In this document: piece after piece, positions 43,680 to 51,761 of the stretch | How the letters are laid out: each line of letters begins with the position of its first letter | Numbering within the stretch: position 1 is the first letter of the stretch | DNA from: CBDCYS01 sp965226245 | Lineage (GTDB): Bacteria; Acidobacteriota; Terriglobia; Bryobacterales; UBA6623 | NCBI GenBank assembly: GCA_965226245.1 | Contig: CBDDCL010000015.1 | Span: forward strand, 5,580,001 to 5,644,000 | Length of the DNA stretch: 64,000 bases | Direction of reading: 5' to 3' | Notes under the pieces: generated by a model | What the model was told of the DNA's origin: nothing | The model's database searches: none | Seen by the model: only the letters and a program-made list of their open reading frames with translations | Translations under genes and position numbers: made by a program

Positions 43680-44581
43680 ATGAGCCTGGTTCAGTTGGGT
43701 CCGCCCGTTTCTCCAGCGGCCGAACCGCGTCTTCCTGAGTGGCTGCGCAAAGGGCGAACGGACTTCAGGGCCCTTCACGACCTGAAAGTCGAACTTCGCC
43801 GGCGCAAACTTCACACGGTCTGCGAGTCGGCGCGTTGCCCCAATATTCACGAATGTTTCAGCCGCAAGGCAGCGACTTTCATGATCCTGGGAAATATTTG
43901 CACGCGCACTTGCGGATTTTGCGCGGTGCCCCAGGGCGTTCCGGGGCCGTTGGATCCGGATGAACCCCGCCAGGTCGCCGCCATGGCGGCCTCCTTGGAA
44001 CTGCGTTACGTCGTGATCACGAGCGTCAATCGGGATGATCTGCGCGACGGCGGCTCGGTTCATTTCGCGGAAACGATTCGGCAGGTAAAGGGAGCCCTTC
44101 CCAAAGCGAAGGTGGAGGTGCTGACACCGGATTTCCGCGGAGATTTCGAGGCGGTCGCGCGTGTGCTCGATGCCGGGCCTGACGTCTTCAACCACAACAT
44201 GGAAACGTTCGGCGGCTGTATCGCCGGGTGCGGCCGCAGGCTGATTACGAGCAGTCGCTCGGGGTGCTGGCGTGCGCCCGCAGACTGGCCCCGGAAGTGC
44301 TGACCAAGTCCGGGCTGATGGCCGGTTTGGGGGAGCGCCGGAAAGAAGTTAAGCAGCTTCTCGGCGACCTGAGAGAGGCGGGCGCCGATGTCGCGACGAT
44401 CGGCCAGTACTTGCGGCCCAAGAGGCGACGCTTGCCCGTGGCGGAGTTTGTCCCGCCAGCGGTGTTTGACGAGTATCGGGAGTACGGGGAATCAATCGGA
44501 TTTCGGGCCGTCTTCAGCGGGCCTCTGGTACGGAGTTCGTATATGGCGGAGTCGGTTCAGGCTGGTGCGTTATTGAGTTAG
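43680..44581 (+). pseudogene. lipA: Lipoyl synthase LipA, frameshifted
   Basis: Radical-SAM enzyme that inserts sulfur into octanoyl-lipoyl domains. The first frame carries the auxiliary cluster CESARCPNIHECFSRKAAT and the radical-SAM CTRTCGFCAV; it stays normal until FNHNMET (about 44206). The homologous continuation RRLYRRVRPQADYEQSL to SSYMAESVQAGALLS is in the next frame, ending at 44581. Reinstating one G (ACG-GTT instead of ACGTTC near 44207) restores the gene. All catalytic Cys are present, so this is either a recent mutation or a sequencing error. Start ATG 43680 or GTG 43656. Confidence 0.85.
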
Positions 44582-44602
44582 TTCGCTGCGGGCTCTAGGC
44601 GT

Positions 44603-45106
44603 TCAGGCCTCGCTCGGCAGCGGGCCGCCCTTGCCATTCGAACCCTGAAGACCTTTGAGAAAACGATTCAAGTTGGTTTCGAAACGGGTCATTCTCTTGT
44701 CCGATGCGGCAAGATCGCGGGCGCGCTGCTCCTCAATCCGCGCCACTGTTTTCTCCCACTCGGCGCGGCTCTCGGCGATCTGCTTCTCAAGCCGCCGGTC
44801 TTGTTCGGTAAGCCATTGGTCTCCCTCGTGACGCCGGCGTTCTTCTTGCTGGCGCCGGACACGCTCTCGCCGGGCGGCAACGACACCTAGCCGAAAAGCC
44901 CGCGCCATGAACGCCTCCAGGCGGTCCATCCGCCCATTGAACTGCTTCATGCTGAGGTCCGACTGTTGCGCGCGCAGCTTCGCCTCCGCCCTATCCTGCT
45001 TTATCATGTCCTCGAATTCTTGCCGGCCTTCGAAGAGCTGGCCCATTTGGTTTTCGAGTGACCGCAGCACCTGCTCGTGGTACTCGACAATCGATTTCAG
45101 ATCCAC
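44603..45106 (-). CDS. Coiled-coil hypothetical protein
   Basis: 167 aa, almost entirely charged alpha-helix (LRSLENQMGQLFEGRQEFED, RRERVRRQQEERRRHEGDQW, LEKQIAESRAEWEKTVARIE). No membrane segment or signal peptide. Resembles small coiled-coil proteins encoded in many acidobacteria and cyanobacteria with no assigned role. Convergent with lipA; 21-bp gap. Confidence 0.6.
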   Translation of the reverse strand: MDLKSIVEYHEQVLRSLENQMGQLFEGRQEFEDMIKQDRAEAKLRAQQSDLSMKQFNGRMDRLEAFMARAFRLGVVAARRERVRRQQEERRRHEGDQWLTEQDRRLEKQIAESRAEWEKTVARIEEQRARDLAASDKRMTRFETNLNRFLKGLQGSNGKGGPLPSEA

Positions 45107-45244
45107 GACTCCAGTCTAACACTCGCGGACTTGTGCTTCGCCTGAAACGACTCAACGCAGACTCGACCGGCCCCCACTGGCGGCACTTGCGATGTCTAGC
45201 TCGACCCTAACCCCGAGCGATCCGGATCTCAGCGGGGCGTTTGA

Positions 45245-45264
45245 CCGCGGGCTTCCGCCCGCGG
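45245..45264. repeat. Hairpin CCGCGGGC-TTCC-GCCCGCGG
   Basis: Perfect 8-bp stem; on the minus strand the loop is GGAA and the stem is preceded by ACAGAG, as at 11897-11916. It lies 55 bp before lnt. Confidence 0.6.
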
Positions 45265-45319
45265 CTCTGTTGCGGCGGTTGCGGCATCCTTTACGATAGA
45301 AGACGCCTGCCCTCCGCTT

Positions 45320-46813
45320 GTGACCCTCCACCGATCCACCCCCTATTTGATGGCCCTGGCGAGCGGCGCTTTACAGATCGTCATCTTTCCGTCGTTTCGC
45401 TACTACCTGCTGGCTCCCGTGGCCCTTGTGCCGCTGCTGATTGCTCTCGCGGCCGAAACGGAGCGGCGCAAGCAGCTCCTGCTCGGAACACTCGCGGGCT
45501 GCGTTTTCTGGGGCGGGACTTGCTATTGGATCTACGACGTCATGCACCGCTACGCCTTTCTGCCGGCTCCGGCGGCGGCGGCGATCTTTGCGGGCTTTTT
45601 CATCGCGAAGGGACTCCACTCCGGAGTTTTCGCGTTGCTCGCCGCGCCGCTGCTGCGAAGATCCTGGGCGATTCCGGGCATCGCCGCGGCCTGGGTGGCG
45701 GTTGAGGGGACGCACCAATTCATCTTCACCTGGCTCCATTTGGGCAACGCCGGGATCAGTATGGCCACCTTGGCTCGGCTGGCGCCGTGGACGGGCGTCT
45801 ACGGCCTCTCGTTCGCTTTGGTCATGATGAACGTGGCAATCGCTCTCGTTATCCTGCGTCGTCCGCGGAGAGAACTGGCATGGCTGATCCTTCTGCCTTT
45901 GCTTTACCTGCTTCCTTCCGTGCCGCCGCGGGAAGCGGGTACGGAGACGGTTCGCCTGATCCAGCCCAATATTCATCCCGACGAGCTTCTGGAAAATCGC
46001 TGGACCCGGCGCCGCGCCGCTGAACATTTGGCCCGCATGGAGGTCCTCTCCACCCAGGCTGGGAGCGAGCACGAGCACGAGCGCGCTTCACTGCTGATAT
46101 GGCCGGAATACCCCGTGCCGGCCTACTACTTCGACGATCCCGGATTTGAGATTTTCATGACGGGGCTGGCACGCAAGTCGCGGGCCCACGTGGTGTTCAA
46201 TACGGTCGCGTTCCGGCGTGACGGTGATGAAACCGCCACGCTGAATTCCGCCGTTACTCTCGACCCAGACGGCAACCTTATCTCGCACTACTCGAAGATC
46301 CACCTGGTGCCATTCGGAGAATTCGTGCCCTGGCCGTTTTCGCTTTTCATCGAGGAGATCACGCTCCAGGCGGGCGGTTTCGTCGCGGGTGACAAAGTTG
46401 CACTGGCGCCGGTCGGCGATCATTGGCTGGGGACTTTTATTTGTTACGAGTCCGCCTTCGCCAACGGCGTGCGGCAGTTCGTCGCCAATGGAGCGAATGT
46501 GCTCATCAACATCTCCAACGACAGTTGGTACGGACGGACGGCCGCCCGCGGCCAGCATCTGTCGATCGCCCGCATGCGGGCCCTCGAAAACGCCCGCTGG
46601 CTGCTCCGAGCGACAAATGACGGCGTGACCGCGATCATCGACCCTGGCGGCCGCGTTTTCGCCCCCGTGCCGTCATTTCGAGAAGGTGTATTGTCGGGAC
46701 GATTCAACTACTCTTCGCGAATGACCTGGTTCAGTCTTTACGGGGAGTGGTTCTGGTGGCTTTCGATGGCCTTGACGGGCGGACTTTTGTTGCTTGGGCA
46801 CTGGCGCCGTTGA
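45320..46813 (+). CDS. lnt: Apolipoprotein N-acyltransferase
   Basis: Final step of lipoprotein maturation at the inner membrane. 497 aa: about six N-terminal TM helices (to about 200), the nitrilase-like domain with the Glu263 (IWPEYP), Lys326 (SKIHLVPFGEF) and Cys375 (FICYES) triad, and a C-terminal TM near 470-490. Consistent with the several lipoproteins in this window. GTG start at 45320; TACGAT at about 45291 is a possible -10. Confidence 0.92.
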   Translation: MTLHRSTPYLMALASGALQIVIFPSFRYYLLAPVALVPLLIALAAETERRKQLLLGTLAGCVFWGGTCYWIYDVMHRYAFLPAPAAAAIFAGFFIAKGLHSGVFALLAAPLLRRSWAIPGIAAAWVAVEGTHQFIFTWLHLGNAGISMATLARLAPWTGVYGLSFALVMMNVAIALVILRRPRRELAWLILLPLLYLLPSVPPREAGTETVRLIQPNIHPDELLENRWTRRRAAEHLARMEVLSTQAGSEHEHERASLLIWPEYPVPAYYFDDPGFEIFMTGLARKSRAHVVFNTVAFRRDGDETATLNSAVTLDPDGNLISHYSKIHLVPFGEFVPWPFSLFIEEITLQAGGFVAGDKVALAPVGDHWLGTFICYESAFANGVRQFVANGANVLINISNDSWYGRTAARGQHLSIARMRALENARWLLRATNDGVTAIIDPGGRVFAPVPSFREGVLSGRFNYSSRMTWFSLYGEWFWWLSMALTGGLLLLGHWRR

Positions 46814-46865
46814 GCCCGGTGAAGCCGCGGCGGGGTAAGAGTATGTCAGGTCCACGAGAACCGGG

Positions 46866-49025
46866 TCATTGATCTATGCCCAGTACGTCAAACAGAAACG
46901 CGTACTCGAATGCTTTTTCGCGCAGCCTTTTGTAGCGGCCCGAGGGGCCGCCGTGTCCGGCGCTCATCTTGGTCTTGAGCAGCAGTCGATTGCTGTCTGT
47001 CTTATGGGCTCGCAGCTTGGCCGTCCATTTGGCCGGTTCCCAGTACTGCACGCGCGGGTCATTCAGCCCGGCCGTCACCAGCAGGTGGGGGTAGTCTTTC
47101 GCTTCCACGTTGTCGTAGGGCGAGTAGGACTTGATGTAGTTGTAGAACTGGGGCTCGTTGGGGTTGCCCCATTCCTCGTACTCGGTCACGGTCAGCGGAA
47201 TCGATGCGTCGAGCATGGTATTGACGACGTCGACGAAAGGAACCGCCGCGATCGCCGCCTGGAACAGATCCGGCCGCATGTTGAGGACCGCGCCCATCAG
47301 CAAGCCGCCGGCGCTGCCGCCTTGAATCACAAGTTTTCGAGGGTCCGCGTACTTTTCGGCGATGAGATGCTCGGCGCAGGCAATGAAATCGGTGAACGTA
47401 TTCCGCTTGTGGAGCAGCTTGCCCTGGTCGTACCAGCGGCGTCCCATTTCCTCGCCGCCGCGAATATGGGCGATGGCGTAGACGAAACCGCGGTCGAGCA
47501 GGCTCAGGCGGTTCGACGAGAAGTTTGGATCGATGCTGTGGCCGTAGGAGCCGTAGCCGTAGAGAAAGAGAGGGTTGCCGCCGTCCTTCACCAGCCCCTT
47601 CTTGTAAACCAGAGAAACCGGCACCTTCACCCCATCGGACGCTATGACGAAGATTCTCTCCGACCGATACTGCGAGGGGTCGTAGCCTCCGAGAACCTCG
47701 TACTGTTTCTTTAATTCGCGGGCGCGAGCGCTCATGTCGTAGTCGAAAACCGACAGCGGCGTCGTGAGTGAGTTGTAGACGAAGCGCAATTGCTGGGTTC
47801 GGAACTCGGGGTTCGAGGATCCGCCCAAGCTGTAGACGGGCTCGTCGAACTTTACATAGTGGACATCGGAATTTTCGGCATTGCTGATACGGATTCTTCC
47901 CAGCCCGTTCCGGCGTTCATGAACCACGAGATGATTCTCGAAAACGCTCAATCCTTCGAGCAGCACGTCCTCGCGATGCGGAATCATTTCCCGCCAGTTT
48001 TCGAGCGACGGATCGGAAACGGGCGCGGCCATGACTCGAAAGTTTTTGGCCTCGTGATTGGTGCGAATCAAGAATCGGTCGCCATGATGGGCGGCGTAGT
48101 ATTCCATGTCTTGGATACGCGGGACCATCACCGTAAAAGTTTCTCCCGGGCGGCCGGCGTCGAGGTAGCGAATCTCCGTCGTGGTGTTGCTTTTGAGTCT
48201 CGCCAACAAGTACTTCTTGCTTCTTGTTTTCGACAGCCCAAGATAAAAAGCATCGTCGTCTTCATGGAGGACTAGCTCATCTTGCGCCGGGTTGGCGCCG
48301 AGCACATGGCGAAACAGTTTGTAAGGCCGCTTGGCTTCATCGAGGACGTTGTAGAAAAGCGTGCGGTTGTCGTTGGCCCACTCAACGGAGTAGTAGGTGT
48401 TGGGAATTTTGTCCGCGAGAAGCTCCCTGGTCTGGAGGTTCTTCACGCGGAGTGTGTACATTTCCGAGCCGTCGGTGTCGGAAGAGTACGCCAGCAGGCG
48501 GTGGTCGGGGCTGACCTCGAAGACTCCCAGGCGAAAGTACTCTTTCCCTTTCGCCAGCTCGTTCTCGTCGAGAATGATTTCTTCCGCGGCTTCGAGGCTG
48601 CCCTTTTTGCGGCAATGGATGCGGTATTGCTTGCCTTCCTCGGTTCGCGAGTAGTAATAGTGGTCGTCCATGCGGACCGGCACATCGATGTCAGTCTCTT
48701 TGATGCGCCCCAGCATTTCTTCGTAGAGCGCCTCCTGGAGCGGCTTGGTGTGCGCCATGACCGCTTCGGTGTAGGCGTTTTCGGCCTCCAGATATTCGAT
48801 GACCTCGGGGTTGCCCCTTTGGCGCAGCCAGTGGTAGTTGTCGACGCGGGTCTCGCCGTGGATGGGCTGTTGATGCGGCTCGGCTTTGGCAACGGGAGGG
48901 AGGGGCGTTTCCGGGTTGGTGCAAGACATGAGAATCAGAATACTGGATGAGGTCAACAGCTCCGCCAAATGAAGACGACGGCAACACTCGATCGCACGAA
49001 AAGGTTCTGGGGCTGCGACTCTCAT
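46866..49025 (-). CDS. Prolyl oligopeptidase-family serine peptidase (oligopeptidase B-like), lipoprotein
   Basis: 719 aa from ATG 49025. N-terminus LTSSSILILMSCTNPETP has a lipobox-like LMSC, so envelope-anchored; a start at the later Met would remove it. Propeller domain follows (about 110-430), then the alpha/beta-hydrolase catalytic domain with YGYGSYGHSI, the nucleophile in IQGGSAGGLLMG, the Asp in GLNDPRVQYWEP, and the His in MSAGHGGPSGRY. This is the S9A oligopeptidase B arrangement, cutting after basic residues in characterised members. Convergent with lnt. Confidence 0.87.
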   Translation of the reverse strand: MRVAAPEPFRAIECCRRLHLAELLTSSSILILMSCTNPETPLPPVAKAEPHQQPIHGETRVDNYHWLRQRGNPEVIEYLEAENAYTEAVMAHTKPLQEALYEEMLGRIKETDIDVPVRMDDHYYYSRTEEGKQYRIHCRKKGSLEAAEEIILDENELAKGKEYFRLGVFEVSPDHRLLAYSSDTDGSEMYTLRVKNLQTRELLADKIPNTYYSVEWANDNRTLFYNVLDEAKRPYKLFRHVLGANPAQDELVLHEDDDAFYLGLSKTRSKKYLLARLKSNTTTEIRYLDAGRPGETFTVMVPRIQDMEYYAAHHGDRFLIRTNHEAKNFRVMAAPVSDPSLENWREMIPHREDVLLEGLSVFENHLVVHERRNGLGRIRISNAENSDVHYVKFDEPVYSLGGSSNPEFRTQQLRFVYNSLTTPLSVFDYDMSARARELKKQYEVLGGYDPSQYRSERIFVIASDGVKVPVSLVYKKGLVKDGGNPLFLYGYGSYGHSIDPNFSSNRLSLLDRGFVYAIAHIRGGEEMGRRWYDQGKLLHKRNTFTDFIACAEHLIAEKYADPRKLVIQGGSAGGLLMGAVLNMRPDLFQAAIAAVPFVDVVNTMLDASIPLTVTEYEEWGNPNEPQFYNYIKSYSPYDNVEAKDYPHLLVTAGLNDPRVQYWEPAKWTAKLRAHKTDSNRLLLKTKMSAGHGGPSGRYKRLREKAFEYAFLFDVLGIDQ

Positions 49026-49286
49026 TTTTGAAGGTCCTAACCCGCTTGGCTCACCGCCTGACGGTCGAAGCACGCGATAAGACCGCCATTACTTCGTTGC
49101 GCTTGCTCGCCGTGCTCACCGTACTGTCAAGTATGCGTCTTTGATTGAATGAGGGTCGTCAAGCGGCGCGCGCCTCGTACTGACGGGCCTCTCACGCACT
49201 TCGCCTCGCCACGTGGCGGGAAAAGCGGGCTGACTTTGCCGCCCGCCGAGCCGATTCCCGCAAACGCATGTATCCCCGCCGGACCG
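49026..49286. other. Gap with 65-bp direct repeat
   Basis: Holds copy 1 of a direct repeat (49164-49228) whose second copy is at 50124-50188. No gene. Confidence 0.4.
49164..49228. repeat. 65-bp direct repeat, copy 1
   Basis: Begins CGGCGCGCGCCTCGTACTGA and ends GAAAAGCGG; differs from copy 2 (50124-50188) at only a few positions. The two copies frame a 0.9-kb block with an IS remnant, a winged-helix-like protein and two hairpins. Confidence 0.65.
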
Positions 49287-49488
49287 CTATTGTGGCGAAT
49301 GCAGGAAATACTCGGCGCTCCAGCTGCGCTGGGAGCCGCCCTTGGTCCAGATGATGCGCGTCAGGGTGCGGCGTCCCAGACAGACCAGCGAACCCAGTGC
49401 CTGGCGCTGAGCGCCGCTGCGAGCGCCGCTGCGGAAACACCCCTCGCCAGCGGGAGCTGATCTCGGTGAAGTTCTCTAACAGCGTCAT
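49287..49488 (-). pseudogene. N-terminal remnant of an IS701-like DDE transposase
   Basis: Begins MTLLENFTEISSRWRGVFPQ; after a frameshift near 49400 it reads RQALGSLVCLGRRTLTRIIW and RSWSAEYFLHSPQ then TAG. This is the opening ~75 residues of a transposase family common in Acidobacteria. The catalytic part is missing. Its ATG overlaps the stop of the next gene upstream (ATGA). Confidence 0.6.
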
Positions 49489-49844
49489 GGGGACTCCTTT
49501 TCTGAAGCTGGTTCGGAAGCTGATTCTCGTAAAGCAAAAGTGTTTTTGGCGGTGCGGAGGAAGCGGTCGCTGCGGGCTATTTTTTTCGACAAGGAGGAGA
49601 CGAGGCTTTCGCGGTCCACGGCAACGCCGAAGCGGGAGTGGATGCGGGCGATCAGCTCGGAGATGTGGAGAGGGGAGCGGACAGATGTAAGTATGTCAAA
49701 AGACATATTGATCTGAGACAGACGGGAAGGGGTGCTGGGGCGAGCCGGGGAAGGATCTTTTCGGAGCCGGCGGACAGCGCGAAGCTGAGCGTCGAGGGAA
49801 GATTCGATGGTGCCAAGGATAAGATCTTTGAGTTCGGGGTCCAT
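49485..49844 (-). CDS. Hypothetical protein with winged-helix-like C-terminus
   Basis: 119 aa from ATG 49844 (MDPELKDLILGTIESSLDAQ); a GTG at 49886 would add 14 residues. The stretch SPLHISELIARIHSRFGVAV, then RESLVSSLSKKIARSDRFLR and TAKNTFAL has the alternation of a HARE-HTH or winged-helix domain, suggesting DNA binding. Lies inside the block framed by 65-bp direct repeats and directly before the transposase remnant. Confidence 0.5.
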   Translation of the reverse strand: MDPELKDLILGTIESSLDAQLRAVRRLRKDPSPARPSTPSRLSQINMSFDILTSVRSPLHISELIARIHSRFGVAVDRESLVSSLSKKIARSDRFLRTAKNTFALRESASEPASEKESP

Positions 49845-50006
49845 GCCGAATGGGAAAGGAAGTTTCCAGAGTTTAGAATGACACACTTCAGTCGGTCTGT
49901 CAACAATAGAATAGACAGACTGACTTTATCTAGGCATGATCACGGCCTAAGAGCCAGCAACGGAGAGCAAGAAACCCGCTCCTCGCATAAAATATCAAGC
50001 CCTCGA

Positions 50007-50091
50007 AATGTAGAAACTCCAGTGGCAGGCAAGGATGCCTGCCCCACGTGGCAGAATGTAGAAACTCCAGATGTCGGCCCGGAGGCCGACA
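50007..50091. repeat. Two tandem leader-hairpin units with different stems
   Basis: Leader AATGTAGAAACTCCAG occurs at 50007-50022 and 50055-50070. Each is followed after one base by a perfect 8-bp hairpin: GGCAGGCA-AGGA-TGCCTGCC (50024-50043) and TGTCGGCC-CGGA-GGCCGACA (50072-50091). Stem sequences are unrelated while pairing, loop GGA and leader are kept. Confidence 0.7.
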
Positions 50092-50123
50092 CTGCCCGCC
50101 GGGAGGCGCGCGCCACGTCGGGG

Positions 50124-50188
50124 CGGCGCGCGCCTCGTACTGACGCGCCTCTCACGCACTTCGCCTCGCCACATGGTGAGAAAAGCGG
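50124..50188. repeat. 65-bp direct repeat, copy 2
   Basis: Partner of 49164-49228; its end lies at the stop codon of the BNR-repeat gene. Confidence 0.65.
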
Positions 50189-50189
50189 A

Positions 50190-51434
50190 TTAGTAGATTA
50201 GCTGAAAACTGCCGTTCTTCAAGGTCACTGCCGCCGCAAAGCTCCACTTTGGCAGCGCGGGCCCGGCTCCGGGCTCGCCGACGGGCTTGTTGTTTTCGTC
50301 AAAAATCCGCCAAGCAAGCGTGCCGGCCTTGCCCCAACTGGCTCCTTCGTTCCAAGCCAGCAGCGTGTAGCCCTCCGGACTGACTGCCAGCGAAGGGTAT
50401 TTGCGGCGATTAGCAGGCCCGGCGGGAGCAAGGGGCCGCGGCGCCGACAAATCCGCGCCGATCGCGGCCCAGTAAACCTGCCCTTCGGTTTCCCAAGCGG
50501 CGAGAACGCGGCCCGAGCTTTCCGCGAAACTCATGCTGCTCATCGGACAGGCCTGAATCTTCCAGGCGTGAACTTTTTTGGAGCGGAAAGTTTTCCCCTG
50601 GTCGCTCGATGCCAGCAAGTAGATATCGCGGTGAACCTCCGCCGTGGCCGAGCGATAGAGCCCGTAGAATGTTCCCCGGCTGTCGGCGAACGTCCGCAGC
50701 CCGCAGCAGCCGCACGAACCAGTTCCTGGGGACGACGCCGGACGCTCTTCGGAGAATGTCTCGCCGTTGTCGTGGGAGCGCGCGACCCATACCCGCCGGT
50801 CGGCCTCTTTCCCGGCCCGGTCCAGCCCGTGCCAGGTGACGTAAACATGGCCCGAGCGATCAGCGGCCACCGACCCGCCTCCGTCCAAAGCGAAAGTCTT
50901 TTGCATTAGGTTGCGCTGAGGCTCGAAAGCGGTCCCCTCTGTATCGGACCGGGCATAGAGCATCGGCGTGCCGTTGTGCGGACTATCGCTGGGCTGCGCC
51001 GGGTTGAGCCGTCCTTTGGGCTTCGCAACCCCGGAACCATTCCAGGCAACGTGGACTCGCCCATCCACTCCAACGGCGATCTGGGCGCCACGAATCGCGC
51101 CCGCCGCCACGGCGGAGCCGCTCTGAGTGTTGACCGCGACGGGGGCCGAGAAGCTGGCTCCCTGGTCGCTGGATTTCACATAGAAAAGATCGCCGTGGGC
51201 AGCGTCGCCCTTGTAGTAGACCAGGTGAATCGTTCCCTCGCCGTCGACCACGGCCTGAGGCGCAATGCCGTCGTGGGGCACGCGGATTCTCTTGACCGCC
51301 GGAACGCCGTGGCCGGAGACTGCCGCACCGGCGGCGGCCAAAATTACGCCGAGCGCGGCGGCAAGAGCCAGGAGCCAGATGGAGCGCCGCGGCGAGAACT
51401 TTGAGATCGATGCAGCATAACCCATCGGGTTCAT
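50190..51434 (-). CDS. Secreted BNR/sialidase-like propeller protein
   Basis: 414 aa. Signal peptide or anchor at about 17-40 (SIWLLALAAALGVILAAAGA). The mature part is a propeller with Asp-box-like BNR motifs: KSSDQGASFSAP, RSDTEGTAFEP, RSHDNGETFSEE, SSDQGKTFRSK. A CGCC cluster (GTGSCGCCGLRTF) may bind metal. No sialidase FRIP or catalytic Tyr/Glu pair is evident, so binding rather than hydrolysis is likely. The ATG at 51434 could be replaced by one at 51425. Confidence 0.72.
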   Translation of the reverse strand: MNPMGYAASISKFSPRRSIWLLALAAALGVILAAAGAAVSGHGVPAVKRIRVPHDGIAPQAVVDGEGTIHLVYYKGDAAHGDLFYVKSSDQGASFSAPVAVNTQSGSAVAAGAIRGAQIAVGVDGRVHVAWNGSGVAKPKGRLNPAQPSDSPHNGTPMLYARSDTEGTAFEPQRNLMQKTFALDGGGSVAADRSGHVYVTWHGLDRAGKEADRRVWVARSHDNGETFSEERPASSPGTGSCGCCGLRTFADSRGTFYGLYRSATAEVHRDIYLLASSDQGKTFRSKKVHAWKIQACPMSSMSFAESSGRVLAAWETEGQVYWAAIGADLSAPRPLAPAGPANRRKYPSLAVSPEGYTLLAWNEGASWGKAGTLAWRIFDENNKPVGEPGAGPALPKWSFAAAVTLKNGSFQLIY

Positions 51435-51670
51435 CCCTCTGTGGTCTAGACTAGCCTAGCAGCCCCGGTGACTTGGTTGCTGGTCCGAAATCCGTGCGTA
51501 AGGGTTTGTAGTCGTCCACAAAAGTATTTTGAAACATCCCCGGCAGGCCGGCAGTGCTGGGGCAGGATGTTTGTCGTGCCAGTCCAGAGAATCAACAAAA
51601 TCAAGTAGCCTCTAGCAGAGGGGTCATGCTACGCTGGTATTCCTGGACTGTGGATCTCCTTTGTCTTGAG

Positions 51671-51696
51671 GGCCGCCTGGCAAGGCGGTTTTTTTT
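51671..51696 (+). terminator. Rho-independent terminator in the hppA leader
   Basis: CCGCCT-GGCA-AGGCGG stem-loop (51673-51688) followed by eight T (51689-51696), 66 bp before the hppA ATG. No gene precedes it on the plus strand (the BNR gene is divergent), so it ends a short transcript or acts as an attenuator. Confidence 0.7.
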
Positions 51697-51761
51697 GATA
51701 TAGCGTGATCCCATGCGCTAGGTCCGTTTCTCGGAAATCTCACCTTCTCCTCCCGACAGAA

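Noticed and set aside
51600..51700. Possible 6S or tmRNA upstream of hppA
   Set aside because: No 6S-like open bubble and no tmRNA tag or tRNA-like ends could be recognised; only the terminator is supportable.
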